A DNA stretch of 5,041 nt, taken from CAZWCX01 sp964632945 (lineage in GTDB: Bacteria; Planctomycetota; MHYJ01; WSZJ01; CAZWCX01). Shown here piece after piece: positions 1 through 5,041 of the stretch. Below the pieces are notes generated by a model that worked only from the letters and a program-made list of their open reading frames with translations, made no database searches and was not told where the DNA came from. Every line of letters begins with the position of its first letter. Within the stretch, counting starts at the first letter, position 1. The stretch lies in assembly GCA_964632945.1 (NCBI GenBank), contig CAZWCX010000239.1, positions 1 through 5,041 of the forward strand, written 5' to 3'. The position numbers and the translations under genes were made by a program.

Positions 1-20
1 TCGGCGATGCACTGGGGCAT
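1..20 (-). CDS. Possible 5' end of a third minus-strand gene (partial)
   Basis: An ATG on the minus strand at 20-18 is preceded by GGAGGA (complement of 25-30) at a 4-nt gap, a good Shine-Dalgarno arrangement. Only six codons remain before the window ends (M-P-Q-C-I-A), so no product can be named. It would begin 71 nt after the stop codon of the zinc-ribbon gene on the same strand, compatible with a co-transcribed neighbour. The start codon lies inside a perfect hairpin (3-24). The alternative is that this is non-coding DNA with a chance SD and ATG. The call rests only on the initiation signal. Confidence 0.3.
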
Positions 21-24
21 CGCC
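3..24. repeat. Perfect 8-bp inverted repeat (hairpin)
   Basis: GGCGATGC at 3-10 is the exact reverse complement of GCATCGCC at 17-24, with a 6-nt loop (11-16). It lies about 68 nt past the stop of the zinc-ribbon gene. It could be the stem of a terminator whose T-tract would lie beyond position 1 and cannot be seen. It could also be a translation-control hairpin, because the candidate ATG at 20-18 is in the stem and the SD (25-30) lies just outside it. The pairing is certain, the role is not. Confidence 0.5.
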
Positions 25-91
25 TCCTCCGCGCGCCTCGCCGGGCGCGAAAATCACTGCGGCCGGACCCACCGTCGCAAGATTGAAGACC

Positions 92-1948
92 CTAAAACCC
101 GTCCTTCTCGATCTGCAGGCGGTATCCGTCCGACTCCTTGACGAACTTGAACGTCTCTTTCGCCTTGCGGGTCCAGAAGACTTCGCGCACGCGAATCTCG
201 ACGACCCACACGATCAGGCTGCCCGACTCCTTCTTGCTCTCGATCGTGTAGCGTCCCTTCTCGACGGATTCGCCGTATCGGTCGAAGATGGATCGGGCGG
301 CGTCGCCGTCGGAGGTCATCGCCTTTCGTTCGGCCGAGACGTAGCAGTCGGCAAGCCCCTTGGAGTCCTTGGCCGCGATCGCCTTTTTCCACGCCTCGAA
401 GCAGGCATCGGCCGTGGCGAACGCGGGCAGTTCCGGGGTTGGGGTCCCGGAAGTCCCGGCCGGCGTGGTGCCCGGCGTGCCGGTTCCGGCCGGCGTGGTC
501 CCCGAGGTGCCGGGCGTTCCCGTTCCGGACGGCGTCGTACCGGACGCGGGGGCGCCGCCGACCTGATCGGCGGACTGCAGGGTCATGCGGAAGCCGCTCC
601 GTTCCATGTCGATTACCAGCGGCGTGCTCGGGTCGTCGAGGACGGTCACCTTCCCGCCGCCCGTCAGATACGAACTGACCACCTGGATTCTCGTGGCCTT
701 GCCGTTGACGAGCAAGCTGTGGGCCAGCGCGTTCGCGCCGCTGAGGGATGCCGCGCCTACGCCCGCGAGTTCGATGCGCGCTTTCTGGTCCTCCAGCAGG
801 CCCAGGTGCACGCGTCGGGGGAACCAAAGGGCGGTGGCGGTAGCCAGGGTTTCCGCCTGCTCTTCCGGGAAGCGGTCGTCATACGTGGTGCCCCCGGCGA
901 AGTTGGACTGAAGAATCTGAACGTACCCCGCGCTGGCGCGGTCGCCGGTCGTGGTCCACGCGAGGCCGACGGACTTGTCGGAGAGATGGTGGACGCGGAC
1001 GGTCAGGACCTCGGTCCGCAGTCCGCGGGTGACCTGGTACTTGAATTCGCTGCCCGGTCGGACGCCCAGGAGGCCGGACGACACGTCGCCCCCGAGGGCT
1101 CCCGCGGGGGCGGTCGCCCCACCGGCGGAGGCGGTGCCGATCAATTCGACCGCGTCGATCTCCGTCCATGCGTTGCGGACCTTGTTGGTATCGATCGTGA
1201 TCTTGATCCGGTTGGTGGCGGGCGGCGGGTCGGCGGGCACGACCTCCAGGATCGGCGTGTTCTTGTTCGCCGGGTCGTTCCCTTCCCAGATCACCGCCTC
1301 GCGGCCGTCCAGGACGGCGTCGACCCGCGTGACGAACCCCTGGGACGCGGTTTCGTGGATGCGCACCGCGCGCGGTACGACCGGGCGGGCGAACTGGACC
1401 ACGATCGATTCCACCCCGCGCTTCGCCAGCGACGGGCACCACGCGCGGCCATCCTGCCCGGGCCGCTGCACGTCGGGCGGGCCGATGATCTGGTCCTTGG
1501 AGAAAAGTCGGATTCCGTACTGGCTGCTCGCCTGCGGAACACTCTCGACCCACTGCCGGATTTCCTGACCCGCCGCGGCGGGATCGGCCGGCGGTGCGGG
1601 CGTCTCCCCTCCGCCGGACGGACCCGCCGTCAGGAGGGTACCGCAGTCGGTGCAGTACTTCGTCCCCAGCGGCGCGGTGCGGCCGCACTTCGAGCACGTG
1701 GGGACGGGCGGTTTGTCGAAATCGTACCGGCAGGAGGCGCAGAACTTCGACTTGCCCACGCGGAGGGCGCTGCACTTCGGGCACTTCTCCGGCACGACCA
1801 GGATCGACCCGTCGTCGGTGCAGAACTTGGCGGACGCGGCGTACGGCTTGTTGCACTTCGGACAGGTCCGCTCCTGGGCCCAGGTCACCGACGCCAGCAA
1901 CAGGAGAGCGAGGGACGCAACCCAACCCCGGACGAGCGAGCGAGTCAT
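92..1948 (-). CDS. Exported multidomain zinc-ribbon protein with discoidin-like and NTF2-like domains
   Basis: This 618-residue protein has no recognised name. Residues 1-24 form a signal peptide: Arg residues, a Leu-rich core and a T-W-A cleavage site before Gln25. Three zinc ribbons follow: C29/C32/C43 with Asp46 in place of the fourth Cys; C56/C59/C70/C73; and C85/C88/C99/C102. Residues ~132-272 resemble an F5/8-type-C (discoidin-like) beta-sandwich, with ASSQYG, GPPDV, AWCP, VQFARPV, HET and VIWEGNDP segments. Residues ~290-465 are a beta-rich domain I cannot assign, ending in VLDDPSTPLVIDM. A Gly/Thr/Pro repeat linker (~466-508) leads to an NTF2/SnoaL-like domain (~510-618) that begins ACFEAWKKAIAAKD and ends in TFKFVKESDGYRLQIE. 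The start at 1948 is chosen because it begins the signal peptide, has GGAGG 4 nt upstream, and lies downstream of a good promoter; the open frame extends to a TTG at 2023 that falls inside that promoter's -35 box. The protein probably works in the periplasm or at the surface, as a binding or scaffold protein rather than an obvious enzyme. Confidence 0.88.
   Translation of the reverse strand: MTRSLVRGWVASLALLLLASVTWAQERTCPKCNKPYAASAKFCTDDGSILVVPEKCPKCSALRVGKSKFCASCRYDFDKPPVPTCSKCGRTAPLGTKYCTDCGTLLTAGPSGGGETPAPPADPAAAGQEIRQWVESVPQASSQYGIRLFSKDQIIGPPDVQRPGQDGRAWCPSLAKRGVESIVVQFARPVVPRAVRIHETASQGFVTRVDAVLDGREAVIWEGNDPANKNTPILEVVPADPPPATNRIKITIDTNKVRNAWTEIDAVELIGTASAGGATAPAGALGGDVSSGLLGVRPGSEFKYQVTRGLRTEVLTVRVHHLSDKSVGLAWTTTGDRASAGYVQILQSNFAGGTTYDDRFPEEQAETLATATALWFPRRVHLGLLEDQKARIELAGVGAASLSGANALAHSLLVNGKATRIQVVSSYLTGGGKVTVLDDPSTPLVIDMERSGFRMTLQSADQVGGAPASGTTPSGTGTPGTSGTTPAGTGTPGTTPAGTSGTPTPELPAFATADACFEAWKKAIAAKDSKGLADCYVSAERKAMTSDGDAARSIFDRYGESVEKGRYTIESKKESGSLIVWVVEIRVREVFWTRKAKETFKFVKESDGYRLQIEKDGF
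456..538 (-). repeat. Degenerate tandem repeats encoding a Gly/Thr/Pro linker
   Basis: Inside the zinc-ribbon gene, the 14-mer ccggccggcgtggt occurs exactly at 456-469 and 486-499, with a diverged copy (2 changes) at 525-538, so the spacing is 30 and 39 nt. The encoded units (residues 470-503) are GTTPSGTGTPGTS, GTTPAGTGTP and GTTPAGTSGTP. The repeat joins the unassigned beta-rich domain to the NTF2-like domain and reads as a flexible extracellular linker. All copies stay in frame because the spacings are multiples of three. Copy number may vary between strains through slippage, which is inference. Confidence 0.75.
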
Positions 1949-1952
1949 GGTT

Positions 1953-1957
1953 CCTCC
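1953..1957 (-). promoter_or_regulatory. Shine-Dalgarno site of the zinc-ribbon gene
   Basis: GGAGG on the minus strand (within GGGAGGAA, complement of 1951-1958) sits 4 nt before the ATG at 1948. It is a strong SD match at slightly short spacing. It decides the start in favour of 1948 over the upstream in-frame TTG at 2023. Confidence 0.7.
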
Positions 1958-1993
1958 CGGTGAGAGAATTCGACGGCCCCCTGCCGACGCTTC

Positions 1994-2023
1994 ACTGTAC
2001 GTCTCGCGCGGTCGGGGTGTCAA
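1994..2023 (-). promoter_or_regulatory. Sigma70-type promoter for the zinc-ribbon gene
   Basis: On the minus strand a perfect -35 box TTGACA (complement of 2018-2023) is followed after 18 nt by TACAGT (complement of 1994-1999), 4 of 6 matches to TATAAT. Transcription would begin near 1987, giving a leader of roughly 40 nt before the ATG at 1948. The promoter lies in the 115-nt gap after the upstream gene, so the zinc-ribbon gene may be transcribed on its own as well as by read-through. The consensus match is direct; activity and sigma-factor use in this organism are inferred. Confidence 0.5.
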
Positions 2024-2035
2024 TCAACCGGCCCC

Positions 2036-2063
2036 GCGGGCGCGGACCCGTGTCCAGGCCCGC
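2036..2063 (-). other. Stem-loop directly after the stop codon of the barrel protein gene
   Basis: On the minus strand GCGGGC (complement of 2058-2063) pairs with GCCCGC (complement of 2036-2041). A nested GGAC/GTCC stem (2052-2055 with 2044-2047) closes a 4-nt loop, with a C-C mismatch and a T-G wobble between the two stems. It begins at the base right after the TGA stop (2066-2064). No T-tract follows, so it is not a canonical intrinsic terminator. It may attenuate read-through, protect the mRNA 3' end, or be a by-product of high GC. It ends 12 nt before the TTGACA -35 box of the next gene. Confidence 0.4.
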
Positions 2064-4823
2064 TCAGCCGCGCCGGACGAAGAGGACGCGGACCTCTCGG
2101 GGTCCGATGGCGGCGGGGACTTCCAGGACCGGTCCGTCGGGGCTGTCGACCGTGCGGAGGGAGAGCGGGTCCCCGCCCGCCCGATCGCGCACGCGAATCC
2201 CGGAGACGGGGAGCTCGAGCGCGGTGGTCCGGAGCCGAAGGGTCCCCGACACCGCCCCATCGGTGGGATTGTAGATCGAAAACGCGAGCGTTCCGGATTT
2301 GTGATCGCCCCAGCGCTCGACGCGCAGGAGTTCCGGATCGGCGGCAGCGCCCGTCGACGGACGCCAGCCGGCGGAGCGGAGCTCGCGGACCAGTTCGATC
2401 GCTCGCCGCGTTTCGGCGCGGACGGTCTCCGCCCAGGCCGGAGTCCGCCACACCGCCTCATTGCTTCCGCTGCCGGGTCGATGTTCGATCCAGCCGGGGT
2501 AGAAGCCGTAGGCTGCGCACTGGGCCGTGAAGGCGCGCACCTGCGGGGCCTTCACCTGGTTGAAATCGCCGGAGAACATGATCATCACGGGCCGATCCCC
2601 GGCCAGGGCCGCCCGGTGAAGGAAGATCGCATCCCAGGCGGCCGAGCCCGGATCGTCCGTCGCCGTCGTCTGGTAGTCATGATAGAAGGCGTCGAAGGGG
2701 GCGGCGAGGGGGAAGCACCAGTGGGGGCCGTTGTGGCCGAGCAGGACTTTCTTGCGTTTCCGCAGCTCGGCGGCCGCCTGATGGAGGAACTCGGCCTGGG
2801 CCCAGCCGAGAGGCACGCAGGGCCGGCGGGTGGCGGTCTCGAAGGTCAGCGGTCCGTCCAAGGCCGCCAGCGCGGTGGGGCGGAAGTCGAGGCGATCCGC
2901 GGCGGTTTCCAGGCCCGCCACCCAGGCCCCGTCCAGTGTCCCGCGTTTCCCCCCCGACCACTGCGGCGTCAGGTCGCGGACGCGAAATGCGTGGTCGGCC
3001 TTGTTGGGAACGCCGCCGGAGACTTTCAGGCTCGGATCGGGGTTCACGGTGAACCGGAGTCCCGACCAGGGCGGAAAGTACTCCCACTGCATTTCACCGC
3101 TCATCCCGTGCAGGGCGGTTGCCTGGATCATGCGAGCGGTCTCGCGCAGTTCCTTGAGCGCGGTCCGTTGGTCGGCCGTCACCCCGGCCGGATCCGCGTT
3201 GCTCGCGACGCCCTCCAGCGAGGCGGCCGCCTCGGCGTGGGATTGGGGCGCCGGTCGGGTGACGACCGCCGCAAACGCCGGATCGAGTCCCAGCAGCGTG
3301 GCCACCCCGGCGCGGTCGTCGGCCGCGTAGTCTTCATTGGCGATCCACCAGGGGATCAGATTGTAGGCGAACGAAAAATCCCGCGCGCCCGGCACGTCCG
3401 CGACCGGGAAGCGGAGCAGCACGCCCCCCTCGGGGACCTTGCGCGCGGCGAACACAGCGGGCGAGTCCGCATGCCAGCGGGCGACCGCCTCCCGGAGGCC
3501 ATCCGCGCGGGGAATTCCGGCCAGGTTGAAGACGAACTCCGCCTGGTTCGGCGGCCGTCCCCCCTTGGGGGTGAGCGCGACGTCGAACGCGACGACGAAT
3601 TCCCGCGCTTCGGCGTTGTAGACGAAGCGCGCCTGCTGGGCTCGGTCGGGGGCGCACCAGGCGGCGAGGCCCGCCGCCCCCGTGACCGCCGCCACCGGAA
3701 GGCGCGAGATCGTCCCATTTCCGCCGGTGCCCAGCGAAAAGGCCGAGGAGTACTCGCCGGCCGGACCGATCTTCCGCGACGCCCGCAGGCCGTCCCACCA
3801 GGTCCAGCCCCGGGCGTCGACCGGGAGCGCGAAATAGACCGTCAGGGCCCGCTCTTCGGGGCGGCGGTTGTCGACGGCGATGCGGACCTCGAGTCGGTCC
3901 TTGCGCGACCACACCGTGCCGGTAAACTGGATCCCCAGGGCGGACAGAAGCCCCTGTTGCTTCAGGTGGGACGGCTGCGCGTGGACCGGCAGGCGCACGC
4001 GGTGCAGCTCCGGGCGGGACCAGTCGCGCACGGAGAAGCCGGCCGTCGCCGCCCCCTCCGGATCCGCATAGTTGGTCCGCGCCAACTCCAGCCCCGTGAC
4101 GTGTCCGGCGGCCTCGCCGAGGGCGACGGCGATCGATCCGTCTTTGGCTTCCATTCGATGGGCCGGGGACCGCTCGGTGGCGGCCGGCGGCGGACCGATC
4201 GACAGCATCCCGGTGCCATCGAAGCTTTCCGCGTCCCAATCGAGCTCGAGTTCCTCGACGGAAACGTCGTCGAACCAGACGGTACCGGGGGTGCGGCGCA
4301 GGCCCACCCAAACCTGGATGTTCTGCACCGGGGCGGCGGGGACGAACACGGTCTCCCGTTCGAGCCAGTCGTGCGGGCCCTGCGGGAAGGTCAAGGTGAC
4401 CTGGGAGGCCTGGCGTCCGTCCATGTAGGTGACCGTCATGGAGGCCGCGCACCACTCCTGCGGGGTTTCCGGCATCGTCCCGGCCCGGCAGAAGGCGCGC
4501 AGGCGGAGCGGTCGGGCTTCGGTCCGGTTCAGCGCCACCGTCTGGCTGGCGCCGCTGTCTGCCCAGGGATTCTGGGAGTCGATGCGCAGACTGCGCAGAC
4601 CGCCCCGTCGCACGGTATCGTCGGGTCCCGTACCGTACGGATGAAGCCGCCATCCCAGGGTGCCGCTCGGCGCGGGATCCTCGAAGCCGGGATCGGCAAG
4701 GACAGGCTGCGCGACGCCCGAATCCCGTTGCACCGCCATTCTCGTGACGGTCGTTTCCTGCGCGGCGGGGCGCGACAGAGCCGACCCCAGCATGACCAGC
4801 ACGACAATCCACACGCGGCGCAT
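2064..4823 (-). CDS. Exported CBM4/9-like plus glycoside-hydrolase-like barrel protein
   Basis: This is a 919-residue protein. Residues 1-21 form a signal peptide (MRR, then a Val/Leu/Ile core, likely cut after Ala20-Ala21). Residues ~40-193 resemble a CBM4/9-type carbohydrate-binding module, with GFEDPAP near 46 and the closing signature VWFDDVSVEE at 182-191. Residues ~205-475 are beta-rich. Residues ~480-820 resemble the glycoside-hydrolase-like TIM-barrel family common in planctomycetes and related bacteria: LDGAWVAGLE at 630-639, a PLTF...RRPCVPLGWAQAEFL segment, LLGHNGPHW near 694-702, and MIMFSGDFNQ near 757-766. Residues ~830-919 form a small C-terminal beta domain with a FSIYNPTDG segment, like the beta-sandwich that often follows such barrels. 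Its likely job is binding, and perhaps cleaving, polysaccharide outside the cytoplasm; the substrate is unknown. The start at 4823 begins the signal peptide and has CAGGGA 4 nt upstream, a modest SD. The frame stays open to an ATG at 5018, but that extension is Arg- and polar-rich and would bury the signal sequence. It may be non-catalytic. Confidence 0.85.
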   Translation of the reverse strand: MRRVWIVVLVMLGSALSRPAAQETTVTRMAVQRDSGVAQPVLADPGFEDPAPSGTLGWRLHPYGTGPDDTVRRGGLRSLRIDSQNPWADSGASQTVALNRTEARPLRLRAFCRAGTMPETPQEWCAASMTVTYMDGRQASQVTLTFPQGPHDWLERETVFVPAAPVQNIQVWVGLRRTPGTVWFDDVSVEELELDWDAESFDGTGMLSIGPPPAATERSPAHRMEAKDGSIAVALGEAAGHVTGLELARTNYADPEGAATAGFSVRDWSRPELHRVRLPVHAQPSHLKQQGLLSALGIQFTGTVWSRKDRLEVRIAVDNRRPEERALTVYFALPVDARGWTWWDGLRASRKIGPAGEYSSAFSLGTGGNGTISRLPVAAVTGAAGLAAWCAPDRAQQARFVYNAEAREFVVAFDVALTPKGGRPPNQAEFVFNLAGIPRADGLREAVARWHADSPAVFAARKVPEGGVLLRFPVADVPGARDFSFAYNLIPWWIANEDYAADDRAGVATLLGLDPAFAAVVTRPAPQSHAEAAASLEGVASNADPAGVTADQRTALKELRETARMIQATALHGMSGEMQWEYFPPWSGLRFTVNPDPSLKVSGGVPNKADHAFRVRDLTPQWSGGKRGTLDGAWVAGLETAADRLDFRPTALAALDGPLTFETATRRPCVPLGWAQAEFLHQAAAELRKRKKVLLGHNGPHWCFPLAAPFDAFYHDYQTTATDDPGSAAWDAIFLHRAALAGDRPVMIMFSGDFNQVKAPQVRAFTAQCAAYGFYPGWIEHRPGSGSNEAVWRTPAWAETVRAETRRAIELVRELRSAGWRPSTGAAADPELLRVERWGDHKSGTLAFSIYNPTDGAVSGTLRLRTTALELPVSGIRVRDRAGGDPLSLRTVDSPDGPVLEVPAAIGPREVRVLFVRRG

Positions 4824-4881
4824 GGCGTCCCTGCCCGGCAACCTCGCCTTCGGATCCAACCCCGGGGTCGTTTCTGCCCCC

Positions 4882-4910
4882 GTGGTACGCGATGCGCGGC
4901 CGAGATTCAA
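4882..4910 (-). promoter_or_regulatory. Weak promoter candidate for the barrel protein gene
   Basis: On the minus strand TTGAAT (complement of 4905-4910, 4 of 6 to TTGACA) is followed after 17 nt by TACCAC (complement of 4882-4887, 3 of 6 to TATAAT). A transcript would start near 4875, about 50 nt before the ATG at 4823. Spacing is ideal but the -10 is poor, so this is only a candidate. It lies immediately beside the inverted repeat at 4912-4937, which would suit an operator. Regulated promoters often have weak boxes, but so does chance sequence. Confidence 0.2.
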
Positions 4911-4911
4911 G

Positions 4912-4937
4912 CAAGTCCGCCTCCGGGCGCGGACTTG
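4912..4937. promoter_or_regulatory. Perfect 9-bp inverted repeat in the upstream region, possible operator
   Basis: CAAGTCCGC at 4912-4920 is the exact reverse complement of GCGGACTTG at 4929-4937, with an 8-nt centre (4921-4928). Centre-to-centre arm spacing is 17 bp, between one and two helical turns. It lies 89 nt upstream of the barrel protein's start and 79 nt before the possible plus-strand start at 5017. No T-tract follows on either strand, arguing against a terminator. A dimeric regulator's operator is the most natural reading, but no regulator gene is in the window. Confidence 0.45.
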
Positions 4938-4981
4938 ACCGGGGAGGGGATTTCCGTTGCTTGCCGTGCCGTGCGATCCGG

Positions 4982-4987
4982 TATCAT
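4982..4987 (+). promoter_or_regulatory. Plus-strand -10-like element
   Basis: TATCAT matches TATAAT at 5 of 6 positions. The upstream -35 candidates are poor: TTGCCG at 4961-4966 has a 15-nt spacer and TTGCTT at 4957-4962 a 19-nt spacer. It lies 29 nt before the possible plus-strand ATG at 5017, a sensible leader length. It supports, weakly, a gene diverging from the barrel protein gene. Confidence 0.2.
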
Positions 4988-5016
4988 CGCAGGCGCTCTG
5001 GTCGAGGCTGGCATTC

Positions 5017-5041
5017 ATGGACCTTCCTTTCCCGCCTCGGG
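5017..5041 (+). CDS. Possible 5' end of a divergent plus-strand gene (partial)
   Basis: An ATG at 5017 follows GAGG at 5004-5007 with a 9-nt gap, and a TATCAT element lies further upstream at 4982-4987. Eight codons (MDLPFPPR) are visible before the window ends, too few to name a product. If real, it would be transcribed away from the barrel protein gene and share the regulatory region with the inverted repeat at 4912-4937. The alternative is a chance ATG; the same CATG palindrome also supplies the distal minus-strand ATG at 5018, which I reject. Confidence 0.3.

Noticed and set aside
32..49. CGCGCC/GGCGCG hairpin downstream of the zinc-ribbon gene as a terminator
   Set aside because: On the minus strand the T-run (complement of 50-53) comes before the stem, not after, so it lacks intrinsic-terminator layout.
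7..141. Short plus-strand frame from ATG at 7
   Set aside because: It overlaps the end of the zinc-ribbon gene antisense, has no SD visible and no recognisable motif.
83..1963. A 626-codon open frame on the plus strand covering the whole zinc-ribbon gene
   Set aside because: It is an antisense shadow of a GC-rich gene. Its product is Arg/Gly-rich with no signal, domain or motif, while the minus-strand product has clear ribbons, a signal peptide and an SD.
1949..2023. 25-residue N-terminal extension of the zinc-ribbon protein from TTG at 2023
   Set aside because: The TTG lies in the -35 box, the extension precedes the signal peptide, and the ATG at 1948 has a strong SD.
2830..3330. Plus-strand open frame of 166 codons inside the barrel protein gene
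   Set aside because: It is antisense to well-supported coding sequence and its product is low-complexity Ser/Arg/Ala without a domain.
4824..5018. 65-residue N-terminal extension of the barrel protein from ATG at 5018
   Set aside because: It is Arg-rich and polar, would bury the signal sequence, and runs through the inverted repeat and promoter candidate.

Overview
The window is visibly GC-rich and is dominated by two long, tightly spaced genes, both read on the minus strand. Each encodes a protein with an N-terminal export signal. In transcription order these are a 919-residue carbohydrate-binding/glycoside-hydrolase-like protein (4823 to 2064) and a 618-residue multidomain zinc-ribbon protein (1948 to 92). 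I recognise no named gene. No rRNA, tRNA, CRISPR array, transposase or other mobile element is visible. High GC, large exported proteins built from carbohydrate-binding-like modules, and a barrel family I associate with Planctomycetota, Verrucomicrobiota, Armatimonadota and similar environmental lineages suggest a planctomycete-like or related bacterium. That placement is inference from family resemblance, not from a marker gene.

Layout from left to right. Positions 1-91 lie downstream of the zinc-ribbon gene. They hold a perfect 8-bp hairpin (3-24) that contains a possible start codon of a third minus-strand gene, preceded by a good Shine-Dalgarno sequence. Positions 92-1948 are the zinc-ribbon protein: signal peptide, three zinc ribbons (the first missing a cysteine), a discoidin-like beta-sandwich, an unassigned beta-rich domain, a Gly/Thr/Pro tandem-repeat linker and an NTF2/SnoaL-like C-terminal domain. 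The gap 1949-2063 contains a stem-loop right after the upstream stop codon, a convincing sigma70-type promoter (TTGACA, 18 nt, TACAGT) and an SD site, so the zinc-ribbon gene probably has its own promoter even if it is also read through. Positions 2064-4823 are the carbohydrate-active-like protein. Positions 4824-5016 look like a divergent regulatory region, with a perfect 9-bp inverted repeat, weak promoter candidates on both strands, and a possible plus-strand gene starting at 5017 and leaving the window.

How the genes may work together: both products are predicted to leave the cytoplasm and both carry ligand-binding-type beta-sandwich modules, which suggests envelope or extracellular work on polysaccharide. 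The sequence does not show a substrate or prove catalysis. The strongest candidate novelties are the exported triple zinc-ribbon architecture and a possible loss of an acidic residue in the barrel protein's Asp-Gly-(x)n-Leu-Glu segment.
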